A stretch of DNA of 64,000 nt, taken from NCBI GenBank assembly GCA_965262305.1, contig CBDHEY010000004.1, positions 496,001-560,000 on the forward strand. Reading direction: 5' to 3'. The notes beneath the pieces were generated by a model. It searched no databases and was not told where the DNA came from. It was given only the letters and a program-made list of their open reading frames with translations. Position 1 is the stretch's first letter, and each line of letters starts with the position of its first letter. The translations under genes were made by a program, and so were the position numbers. Below are positions 18,398 to 26,863 of the stretch, in pieces. This DNA is from CBDHEY01 sp965262305. GTDB lineage: Bacteria > Pseudomonadota > Gammaproteobacteria > Pseudomonadales > Cellvibrionaceae.

Positions 18398-21043
18398 ATG
18401 TTAAAAGTAAAACGTAAATGGTTTAACAGTCGATCGATATTGATCGTCGGAATATTAAGCTTGTTGAATTCGATTTCGAATGCACAAGTGTTATTCGATA
18501 AACCACTTATCAATGCAGAAAAGTTGAATTCGGATTTTAAAATAGGTTATGACCAAGCTGGTACTCCAGTAACTTTCCATCATTCAGGTGCAGACCATCT
18601 TAAACTAAATTTTGGTGAATTGAATCTCGCCCCAGGGGATACAGTGACAGTGTCTAGCCCTGATGGAAATCAGGTCTATACCTACCCTAACGATCCAATG
18701 ACGTCCGATGAAGATGGTTTGTGGGCACTGACGATCTTTGGTGATACTGCGATCTTAACACTTAATAGAAATAGTGATACTGCGTTAGACGGTAATTACG
18801 AAGGCGTTTCTGTCGGTAAGTATTGGCGAGGTTTTACAAAAGAAGAAATTGATCAAGCAAATCCAGTTCCTGAATCTATATGTGGTTCAGATGATAAACG
18901 TGATGCTGTTTGTTGGAGTAATGATTTTCCTAAAGAGTTTGAAATGGCAGACGCTGTCGCACGTATTTCATTTGGCGGTGGACTATGCACTGCTTGGCGA
19001 GTCGGACCCAGTGCGAATAACGATTTAATGATTACCAATAATCATTGTATCGACAATCAGAATGGCGTTAATGCTACCGAGGTTTGGTTTCGTTATCAAA
19101 ACACTTCTTGTAACGGCGGAAGTACTACGGCTAATCGCGTGATTGTGACCGGTAATCAGTTTTTTACTACGGATGATCCGCTTGATATGACCTTGTTCTC
19201 CATTAACAATGCGGGTTCGGTCGCGGAGATGGGTTATCTTTCTATTGATACTCGACGAATTCAAAATGGACATGTTATTTATATTCCACAACATCCTGGT
19301 GGTCGACCGAAAGAAATGGCGATTTTTGATGATCAAAATGGTGGCCAACGTTGTCGCGTAGACAACAATAATGATACGGGCGGTCGTGATCTTGGGTATT
19401 TTTGCGACACTGAAGGCGGTTCATCTGGTTCACCTGTTTTAGCACTAGATACTCACCAAGTTGTTGCACTCCATCATTTTGGGGGCTGTACTAATTCTGG
19501 TGCACGAGCAGATCGCTTTTATCCCTTAATCGATCAATGGGTTGGTTTGGAAGATCCAAATGGTGGACCTACTCCTACTCCTTCACCTACTCCAAATCCG
19601 ATTGTTTGTGCACCTGGCGCGATTAATTTGGAGAATACACAGGACTATTCTTCGGCAAGTACAGGCCAAGTTTTTGTTGATGCAAATGGTTGTACTGCTT
19701 ACCTAAGTGGCAATATTTGGCAGCTAACAAATCAAGGGTTTAATATTGATGCGAATTCGGTTGTAGAATTTGACTTTGCCACTAATGGTACTGCCGAGAT
19801 TGTTGGTGTGGGTTTTGATGAAGATGCTGAGGCGAGCGCCGACCGTGTGTTTCAATTAGGTGGGAGCCAAGTAGACTGGGGAATCACTAATTTCTCCTAC
19901 ACGGGAAATGGTGAGCTACAATCTTTCTCGATTCCGGTTGGCGAGTTTTACACAGGAGCTGGAATGGGTTTTGTCATTGCCAATGACAAAGATGAAGGAG
20001 CTCCAGATAACGAGGTTATAGTGAGCAACGTTATTATTAGCAGCGTAACCCCTCCAACTCCACCGCCGACTCCAACACCGAGTCCTTCGCCATCACCAGC
20101 CCCAACGGCTACGCCGACGCCTTTACCTATTGCGTGTATTGATGGTGCTGTAGATTTCTCTAATACGGGTGATTATTCATCTTCTAGCACAGGTGAAATC
20201 TTTGTTGATGCTAATGGATGTACCGCGTATCTTTCAGGAAATATTTGGAGGATCACCAATGAACGATTCACCATCACCGAAAATACTGTCATAGAATTCG
20301 AGTTTGCAAGCAATGGTCTTGGTGAAATACAAGGTGTTGGACTCGATGAAGATGCTGACGCTAGCGCGGACAGAATCTTCCGTCTTGCTGGGACTCAAGA
20401 TTGGGGATTATCTAATTTCACTTATTCTGGTAATGGGGAATTACAATCATTTTCTATTCCAGTAGGTGACTTCTTTACCGGTGAAAGTTTTGGTTTTGTT
20501 TTGGCTAACGATAAAGACGATGGTGTTGAAAACAACAGGGTTACTGTTAGTAATCTCGTGATCCGAGAAATCAGCACTCCAACGCCGAGGCCGACATCCA
20601 CTCCTGTTGCACCGACCCCACCGCCAGTGGATGCGAATTGGTTCTTTATTGTTCATAAACCTACTGGCTCAAAACTTCATTCTTGTACTGATGTTGATAG
20701 AACTCCGGTAGCCACCCGTCCAAATAGAAACACGGGCACCTGTGTTCAATGGCGCCAAGTTCCTGTCGGTAACTTCTTTCACATACAAAATCGTAAATCC
20801 GAGAAATACATAAAACCGGATACCGAGGAAAATGGATCACCAATTTCCGTTATTCCCAATACATGGACGGGGAACTGGACTCAATGGAGCTATGAAGATA
20901 CTGGTGATGGATTTGGATATCTCATCAATCGTGCCACGGGTAAAATTATTCACCGTAATGCCCAGGCTAATACCTTAGTTAGACAGCAGCCTTCTTCATG
21001 GCGGGGAGATTTCACCCGCTGGCAGTTCGAAGCCGCACAGTAA
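18398..21043 (+). CDS. Secreted trypsin-like serine protease with two jelly-roll-like modules and trefoil
   Basis: About 881 residues. The frame is open to a GTG at 18380, but the ATG at 18398 has a GAGG ribosome site 8 nt upstream and directly precedes a signal peptide (cleavage near ISNA-Q), so it is preferred. The triad (numbered from the GTG) is His222 in TNNHC, Asp269 in DPLDMTL and Ser349 in EGGSSGSP. Cys pairs around them are typical of S1 lysyl-endopeptidase-like enzymes. Two copies of the unnamed ~145-residue domain (about 410-555 and 586-732) and a trefoil follow. From the linker onward it is nearly the same architecture as the preceding metzincin, so the two genes share a swapped C-terminal half. 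Confidence 0.86.
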   Translation: MLKVKRKWFNSRSILIVGILSLLNSISNAQVLFDKPLINAEKLNSDFKIGYDQAGTPVTFHHSGADHLKLNFGELNLAPGDTVTVSSPDGNQVYTYPNDPMTSDEDGLWALTIFGDTAILTLNRNSDTALDGNYEGVSVGKYWRGFTKEEIDQANPVPESICGSDDKRDAVCWSNDFPKEFEMADAVARISFGGGLCTAWRVGPSANNDLMITNNHCIDNQNGVNATEVWFRYQNTSCNGGSTTANRVIVTGNQFFTTDDPLDMTLFSINNAGSVAEMGYLSIDTRRIQNGHVIYIPQHPGGRPKEMAIFDDQNGGQRCRVDNNNDTGGRDLGYFCDTEGGSSGSPVLALDTHQVVALHHFGGCTNSGARADRFYPLIDQWVGLEDPNGGPTPTPSPTPNPIVCAPGAINLENTQDYSSASTGQVFVDANGCTAYLSGNIWQLTNQGFNIDANSVVEFDFATNGTAEIVGVGFDEDAEASADRVFQLGGSQVDWGITNFSYTGNGELQSFSIPVGEFYTGAGMGFVIANDKDEGAPDNEVIVSNVIISSVTPPTPPPTPTPSPSPSPAPTATPTPLPIACIDGAVDFSNTGDYSSSSTGEIFVDANGCTAYLSGNIWRITNERFTITENTVIEFEFASNGLGEIQGVGLDEDADASADRIFRLAGTQDWGLSNFTYSGNGELQSFSIPVGDFFTGESFGFVLANDKDDGVENNRVTVSNLVIREISTPTPRPTSTPVAPTPPPVDANWFFIVHKPTGSKLHSCTDVDRTPVATRPNRNTGTCVQWRQVPVGNFFHIQNRKSEKYIKPDTEENGSPISVIPNTWTGNWTQWSYEDTGDGFGYLINRATGKIIHRNAQANTLVRQQPSSWRGDFTRWQFEAAQ

Positions 21044-21368
21044 TAGTCCAATCTAAGGGGGGGCATTCTGCTCCCCTTTTACTTTTAATAGATCAAAAAA
21101 ACGCCATTTGATCTGATTTCCTTATAGTTGACTTGCTTCTTATTCCAAAATTATAAATTTTACTGAATGTGTGAACGATTACCGTATTATTGGGTATTGA
21201 GGTAACACATAGATTGGTAGAATTGTAACCATAAATTATGAGAGCTTTTTTCATCTAATAACCTCTTATTCTTGTGGTCGTTTCTTGGTCTTAAACGAGC
21301 ATTTTAAAAGGCTTACATAAGGATTTGGAGCGAATACTTTTGCGCTCATCAATTGGAACTAAAAAAAG
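21044..21368. other. Intergenic region, serine protease to sulfatase 1
   Basis: 325 nt. After the terminator there is AT-rich sequence with no coding signal. A region around 21180-21230 (TGTGTGAACGATTACC...) may hold the sulfatase promoter. No clear -35/-10 pair or operator could be assigned. Confidence 0.4.
21055..21085 (+). terminator. Intrinsic terminator after the serine protease gene
   Basis: AAGGGG (21055-21060) pairs with CCCCTT (21073-21078), with further G-C pairing inside (GGGC against GCTC region). TTTTACTTTT follows. Its place 12 nt after the stop supports the end of a transcription unit. Confidence 0.65.
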
Positions 21369-24300
21369 ATGTTTACGTTTTTATTCTCTTCGTGTCAGTC
21401 GTTGGTTCAATCAACGTTTAGGTTTGTTCGTTTCTCTCTCCCATTGTTAGCCACTAGCGCTTCATTTGCGCAGACCCCGAATGTGATCTTTTTTATGGTC
21501 GATGACATGGGGCCTGGCGAATTCAAAGCTTACGATAATCTCGATGGCTTGGGTGCGACCTCAAAAATTGCTACACCAAATATTGATGCATTAGCTCAGA
21601 ATGGCATGTTGTTTAATAACGCACACTCGGCTACACCTGTATGTTCTCCCACTAGAACAACTTTAAATACGGGTACAACGGCATATCAAAACGAATGGAC
21701 ATGGGACTGGGGTTCTCCTTTTGCAAAAGAGTTAGTGACACTCCCTAAAATGATGAAAACTGCGGGTTACCAAACTGCATTAGTTGGTAAAGGTCATTTA
21801 GGCGGAGACATGTTTCATGTGGGACAAGATTATCTCGCGAGAATAAAAAGTTTTGAAAACCTCGAAAATCTCGATTTTGATCGACCTCTTTACGATGGTC
21901 CTCAAAGTATTGGCTACGATTATTCCCTCTACCTCTTAAAAGGCATCCAAGATGGTCCTTATTTCTACTGGGAAAATGGTCTAGCAACAGATGTTGATGC
22001 AGCAGGCGATTCCACCCGCATTACAAACGCAACCAAATCACAGGTAATACGCCAGTGGCCGGAAGAGTACGACGACGGCATTACTGTTATTGATGGTGAA
22101 GATTGGGGCTCGGTTAACTGGAATACGCGTGATGTGCCCTTAGCCATGTTGCATAAATCAATTGATTTTATGGAACAAACTGTATCATCTCATTCAGATA
22201 AGCCATTCTTCCTTCAATATCATTCGGTTCTAGGGCATTCACCCTATGTCCCTTTGGAGAAAATTGAGATCGATTTGAATGGCGATGGCGACGTAAATGA
22301 TGAAGGCGAATTTTATTTAATCGATGGATATGATGGGACTGGAACTCGCGCTGATGATTTAGGTACCCTGAGCATGCAGGTAGTTTCTGAAACTGACGCA
22401 GAAGTCGGTGTGCTAATCGCGTATCTTTCGCAAACTGATGATCCACGTAATCCAGGTTCAAGGCTGATCGACAATACCGTATTTATTTTTACATCCGATA
22501 ATGGCGGTATTGGCCCCGGGTTTACGAGTTATGTGGGTAATGATGAAGAAGCAGAATGGAGAGACTACGGACACGATTCGACGGCTGGTTTGAGCGGTAA
22601 CAAAACAGAAAGTGACGAAGGTGGCCACCGAGTTCCTTACATTGTTTCATGGCCAACAAGCGTCGAAGCAGGAGCAGTAAGAGAGCAATATATTTCTACC
22701 ACCGATTTGATGGCGACACTGGCGAGTTTAACGGGACAAAATGTTATAGATTATGGCGTCGCTAGTTTTAACATGCTTCCAGTGTTTACTGGAAAGCAAA
22801 CTGATGACGACCCAGTGCGTAAAAACCTCATTGTTAATGATACGGGTGGTTCGCAAGATAAAAGCTTGGTTAGAAATATTTATTACGAAGGATCTTGGAA
22901 GCTTATTCTTGAAGCGAGGAACAGTGTCGATCCTATTCTTTACAAAGTGTTTAATCTTGATGTCGACCCAGGTGAAACTAACAATTTGGTTGACAGTGGA
23001 AATGAAATTATCAGCCAACTTTACCAAAACTATCTTATTGAATTGAATGCAGTAAGAATTTCTCCAGCACTTATAGGAAAAAATTCTAGCCGGAATATAA
23101 GTGACCTAGAAACCTATTCTGATTTGACAGTTGAGGGTTCATTGATGGGTGGCGGAACAGTGAATGGCAATTTAGAAATTAATTCTGAAGGTCGATTAGA
23201 CTTAAATTCCGCGGCTGTCACAACAACCACAGTCAATGGTGATTTTATTTTCCGTTCAGGTGCGTTTTTAAATCTGTCGATTGGTATGGAGTCTGATCGG
23301 TTAGATGTCAAAGGAACAATGCGGATTGATGGTGGTGAACTTGCTATAGCTTTTTACGAAAATTTTATTCCTGCCGCCGGACAAGAGTTTGATATTTCAG
23401 ATTTTTCGAAAGTAGAAGGTGAATTTTTAACGGTCAATTTACCGCAGCTTCCAATGGGGTTGTCCTGGAATACTGAACAGCTTTCTATAAATGGAGTTTT
23501 GAGAATCGTTTCCGAATCCACTCCGTCCCCTACTCCTGTTAGTTTGCCTACGCCTACCTCTACAGCGACTCCAACACCCACGCCATCGCCAGTAATTGTG
23601 CCTAGTGAAGCAACACGCATTGAAGCTGAGGTTGGCTCTCTAGCTGGAATGGCAATGGCTTATGCTGATGGCAATGCGTCTGGCGGTCAAGCAGTAGCTT
23701 ACCTAAATGAACTTAATTCAAGTATCGAGTTTCTGAATTTGCCAACGGCAACGCAATTGGTTCTTAGTTATGCCTCTATGTTTTCTGGTGAAATATCCTA
23801 TTCAATTAATAGCGGCCAAACGAGAAAACTTAGTTTTAATTCTACTGGTGATTGGGTAGGCGTGTATCAACCTATTACGGTTGATCTTGAAATTCCCGCC
23901 TCTTCTACTTTGAAAATCTTTTTCGAAGAAGGTGATACTGCGCTTAACATTGATTATATTCAACTCGAAAATCAAGTACCTCAACCTACTCCAACACCAA
24001 CTATCGTGATTACGCCTTTGCCGACTCCAGAACCCACGGCAATCCCAACTGCGACCGCTACCCCGATAGTGACGGCAACACCCACTGCAACCCCAACGCC
24101 GTCACCCGGCGTACCCACTCCTTCGCCTTCATTTACTGCAACTCCGGGAGTTGGCATTACGCCAGCGCCAACACCGACCTCCGCACCTGTCGACGCTATT
24201 TTGATAGAGGCTGAGTCTGGAGTTTTAAACGGGATTGCTGCGCCTTATACCGATAATGGTGCATCTGGCAATCAAGGAATTGCTTATATTAGTGAAGAAG

Positions 24301-25307
24301 GAGCCAGTGTCGAATTCTTCAATTTGCCATTCGCGACAAAACTCACGGTTGCGTACGCATCTGAAAACACCGGCGCAATCTCTTTATCGATAGATGATGG
24401 CGAGGTTATTAAGCTACCTTTTGAGTCTACGGGTAGCTGGGTTAATCAATATAATCTTGTGGAGCTTGATCTTGTTATCCCAAGCTCATCAAAGCTTAAG
24501 TTGTTCTATGAAGCGGGTGATGCTGCGATGAATATCGACTTCTTGGAGTTTACGTCAGTTGCGATAGCGACACCCTCGCCATCTCCTACTCCAAATGTGG
24601 TAACGCCCTCGCCGACACCTACGCCAGATATTTCTGCGCCTTCACCGACTCCGTCGCCAAGTGCAACTCCCTCGGTAATGCCGACACCAACGATTACTCC
24701 AGGGCCTAGTATTACACCGGAGCCCCAGGTAACTCCAACAACAATACCCACAATTTCGCCAACCGCAGTGCCGACGGCCACACCAACACCGTTCGTGACG
24801 CCTAGCTCAAGTCCAACAGTAATACCGACACCATTACCAAGCTTAGCTCCGACCGCAGAACCAGAGCCAACGCCTTTACCAACTCCCGAATGGTATTACC
24901 TTGTTCACAAGCCCACAGGCTTCAAAGTTCATTCTTGTGAGACCAGAGTGAACGCTCAAATTGGTGCGGCTTCTGATACTGTCAGTGATGATTGTGTGCA
25001 ATGGCGTCAAGTGTTAAACGGTGAGCATTTTTATATTGAACACAAGGTCTCAAGGAAATTTATCAAACCAGATACGCTAGAGAATGGTTCACTTGTTTCA
25101 TTACAACCTGATTCTTGGTTAGGTAGTTGGACTCAATGGCGTTACGAAGCCAGAGCAGATGGGTATGGCCATCTTATCAATCGTGCTACGGGTAAATTCT
25201 TGTATATGAATCATGGTTTTGGTTCGAGCGCAAGTGTGCGCCTAGAGCAGCAACCCGCTTCATGGCGTGGCGACTATACACGCTGGCAATTCCAGTTGGC
25301 GAAGTAA
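21369..25307 (+). CDS. Secreted Cys-type sulfatase with beta-helix-like, two CBM6-like and trefoil modules
   Basis: 1312 residues with a signal peptide (cleavage near SFA-Q). The sulfatase domain (about 35-560) has the metal ligands Asp45-Asp46 (VDDMG) and the formylglycine motif CSPTR (Cys92 to Arg96). TSDNGG (Asp377-Asn378) and DPGETNNL near the end are also present. It is an S1-type arylsulfatase-like enzyme that needs a formylglycine-generating enzyme, not seen here. Residues about 577-715 (TVEGSLMGGGTVNGNLEINSEG) resemble passenger/beta-helix repeats of autotransporter-associated type. Two CBM6-like modules (750-865, 945-1060), a ~110-residue PT linker and the trefoil (1174-1312) follow. 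The likely job is desulfation of an algal polysaccharide outside the cell. Confidence 0.87.
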   Translation: MFTFLFSSCQSLVQSTFRFVRFSLPLLATSASFAQTPNVIFFMVDDMGPGEFKAYDNLDGLGATSKIATPNIDALAQNGMLFNNAHSATPVCSPTRTTLNTGTTAYQNEWTWDWGSPFAKELVTLPKMMKTAGYQTALVGKGHLGGDMFHVGQDYLARIKSFENLENLDFDRPLYDGPQSIGYDYSLYLLKGIQDGPYFYWENGLATDVDAAGDSTRITNATKSQVIRQWPEEYDDGITVIDGEDWGSVNWNTRDVPLAMLHKSIDFMEQTVSSHSDKPFFLQYHSVLGHSPYVPLEKIEIDLNGDGDVNDEGEFYLIDGYDGTGTRADDLGTLSMQVVSETDAEVGVLIAYLSQTDDPRNPGSRLIDNTVFIFTSDNGGIGPGFTSYVGNDEEAEWRDYGHDSTAGLSGNKTESDEGGHRVPYIVSWPTSVEAGAVREQYISTTDLMATLASLTGQNVIDYGVASFNMLPVFTGKQTDDDPVRKNLIVNDTGGSQDKSLVRNIYYEGSWKLILEARNSVDPILYKVFNLDVDPGETNNLVDSGNEIISQLYQNYLIELNAVRISPALIGKNSSRNISDLETYSDLTVEGSLMGGGTVNGNLEINSEGRLDLNSAAVTTTTVNGDFIFRSGAFLNLSIGMESDRLDVKGTMRIDGGELAIAFYENFIPAAGQEFDISDFSKVEGEFLTVNLPQLPMGLSWNTEQLSINGVLRIVSESTPSPTPVSLPTPTSTATPTPTPSPVIVPSEATRIEAEVGSLAGMAMAYADGNASGGQAVAYLNELNSSIEFLNLPTATQLVLSYASMFSGEISYSINSGQTRKLSFNSTGDWVGVYQPITVDLEIPASSTLKIFFEEGDTALNIDYIQLENQVPQPTPTPTIVITPLPTPEPTAIPTATATPIVTATPTATPTPSPGVPTPSPSFTATPGVGITPAPTPTSAPVDAILIEAESGVLNGIAAPYTDNGASGNQGIAYISEEGASVEFFNLPFATKLTVAYASENTGAISLSIDDGEVIKLPFESTGSWVNQYNLVELDLVIPSSSKLKLFYEAGDAAMNIDFLEFTSVAIATPSPSPTPNVVTPSPTPTPDISAPSPTPSPSATPSVMPTPTITPGPSITPEPQVTPTTIPTISPTAVPTATPTPFVTPSSSPTVIPTPLPSLAPTAEPEPTPLPTPEWYYLVHKPTGFKVHSCETRVNAQIGAASDTVSDDCVQWRQVLNGEHFYIEHKVSRKFIKPDTLENGSLVSLQPDSWLGSWTQWRYEARADGYGHLINRATGKFLYMNHGFGSSASVRLEQQPASWRGDYTRWQFQLAK
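24558..24888 (+). repeat. Longest Pro-Thr/Ser linker (about 110 residues)
   Basis: Low-complexity coding DNA built of ACN-CCN units with scattered Val, Ile, Ala and Ser codons between the second CBM6-like module and the trefoil. The antisense frame reads as artificial Gly-Val repeats. Such linkers are usually flexible spacers between catalytic and binding domains. Confidence 0.85.
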
Positions 25308-25330
25308 TTGTTAAATTCTGTTTTGGTGGT

Positions 25331-25362
25331 ATTAAGGTTAATGGCAAAACTTAAGCCTTAAT
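25331..25362. terminator. Bidirectional hairpin between convergent genes
   Basis: ATTAAGGTTAA (25331-25341) pairs with TTAAGCCTTAAT (25351-25362) with a single bulged C. It lies between the sulfatase stop (25307) and the end of the convergent AraC gene. No long T-run is present on either side, so efficiency is uncertain. Confidence 0.5.
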
Positions 25363-26519
25363 TATTCTTTGGTTGATATGCGCCTCCTAAAGTCAGTAGG
25401 CGTCATCTTCACAAACTTTAAGAACGCCTTGTTAAAAGCCGTGCGAGTACTAAACCCTGATGCTAAATAAATATCAGTAATACGTTTTCTTTTATCGAAC
25501 TTCAATAAGTGTTTAGCTTCATTTATTCTATGCGAATTTACGAATTCAAAAAAATTCATCTTATAAGACTTATTAATTAATTCGGATAATTTACGGGGAT
25601 GTAGCTCTATCGCAGCTGCTAATTCTTTTAAAGATAAATCTGGATTCAGATGAGGTTTATTTTCTTTTATGAAGATATCGAGTTTGCTTACTAGTTCATC
25701 TTCGATATAACCGCTACGAGTATCTGTATCTGCTAGATCATAGTTTAAAGGGAGTTCTTGTAAAATAGGAAGATATCGCAGTCGTGTGTAAACTAAAATC
25801 AAAACAAAACATAGATTGACGTAAATAGAAAAGGTGCCAACATAAGGACCTAAATTAATTCCCTGAAATCCTCTTCCTCCAAAATATCCGATAAATAAAA
25901 GCAAACCCTCCAAAAATAATGTAATCATCAAAAGGCCGAGCCATTTCATATTTGCTTGCCGTGGATTCGATAGATTATCTCGTAAAAATTCCTTGTGTTT
26001 TAAAATATGCAAAGAACTCAATATAATGTAAAAAACGGTTGCCACGCATAAAAAGCCTATGAGTGTGGCATAGCCATTACTAAAAAATAATTCATAGGAT
26101 TCTATTAGTTGAACTTTGCGATCATTATCAAATTGGTAAAAGTATAAATAAAGAAAAGCAATAATAAACAAGGTAGGTAGAAAATGGAAAAATAAAACGG
26201 GATTGATTCTGTTGCTGCTAGAAATATAAAAACGAATGTAAAAATACAATAATGGTAAAACAAGCCAGCGACCAATAATAAAATAAGAAAACAAATTTAC
26301 ATTGTGTTCCAAAGCCCAAGGTCGAATAAATTCACCATAAAAAACGAGCTTATGCAGCGGTCCAAAGGCTAGAAAACAAAAGAGAGCCACTAAAAAATAT
26401 TTACTCAATTTATTTTTGTCAGGTAGCGATGCAGTTATTACCGCAGAAAAAAGACACATTGACACCGTCAATGCCATCATAAAATCATTGAGATTGAGTA
26501 AAAATCCTGCTTTTTCCAA
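25362..26519 (-). CDS. Membrane-bound AraC-family regulator (multi-TM sensor + HTH)
   Basis: 385 residues. The N-terminal ~245 residues hold about seven hydrophobic segments, consistent with a 7TM input domain. The C-terminal ~110 residues are an AraC-type double HTH: LSLKELAAAIELHPRKLSELINKS followed by ITDIYLASGFSTRTAFNKAFLKFVKMTPTDFRR. The first codon appears to be TTG, with AGAAGGA some distance upstream; an internal ATG pair at codons 13-14 is an alternative. It lies between the two sulfatase genes, divergent from the second. Regulators of this layout often control neighbouring polysaccharide-use genes, so the sulfatases are the most likely targets (inference). Confidence 0.82.
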   Translation of the reverse strand: MEKAGFLLNLNDFMMALTVSMCLFSAVITASLPDKNKLSKYFLVALFCFLAFGPLHKLVFYGEFIRPWALEHNVNLFSYFIIGRWLVLPLLYFYIRFYISSSNRINPVLFFHFLPTLFIIAFLYLYFYQFDNDRKVQLIESYELFFSNGYATLIGFLCVATVFYIILSSLHILKHKEFLRDNLSNPRQANMKWLGLLMITLFLEGLLLFIGYFGGRGFQGINLGPYVGTFSIYVNLCFVLILVYTRLRYLPILQELPLNYDLADTDTRSGYIEDELVSKLDIFIKENKPHLNPDLSLKELAAAIELHPRKLSELINKSYKMNFFEFVNSHRINEAKHLLKFDKRKRITDIYLASGFSTRTAFNKAFLKFVKMTPTDFRRRISTKE

Positions 26520-26863
26520 TTTTTATTATGTCCTTCTGTAAGGGTATTTTATAAATTCCAAGCACGCCATTTTACTATGTAATTGATTTGTGAGTTAGAT
26601 TTCGATTTAAATTTTCTATGAATTTATATCTCAGAAGTGATAACTCTTTCGAATTAATTTATGTAATTACCATTTTAATCTCATTATTTCGATTCGTTTC
26701 TTGATAACAGTAAACAATTATGGTTTAAAGGACGATGTTCGAATAAAAATTTATCCTCACCGTTTGATAAAAATACGACCTCGAACCGCAGGCAAAAAAT
26801 TCTTTCGAAGTAACGAGAAAAGAATTTATTACAATACCTAATATAAAGAACCACGGAGTACTA
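26520..26863. promoter_or_regulatory. Divergent promoter region, AraC regulator / sulfatase 2
   Basis: 344 nt of AT-rich sequence between two divergently transcribed genes, with CGGAG six nt before the sulfatase ATG as ribosome site. The regulator's operator is expected here, but no strong repeated half-site stands out by eye. Confidence 0.5.

Noticed and set aside
24558..24888. CRISPR-like or tandem DNA repeat
   Set aside because: The repeat comes from Pro-Thr codons of unequal spacing within a coding frame; there are no constant repeats with unique spacers and no cas genes.
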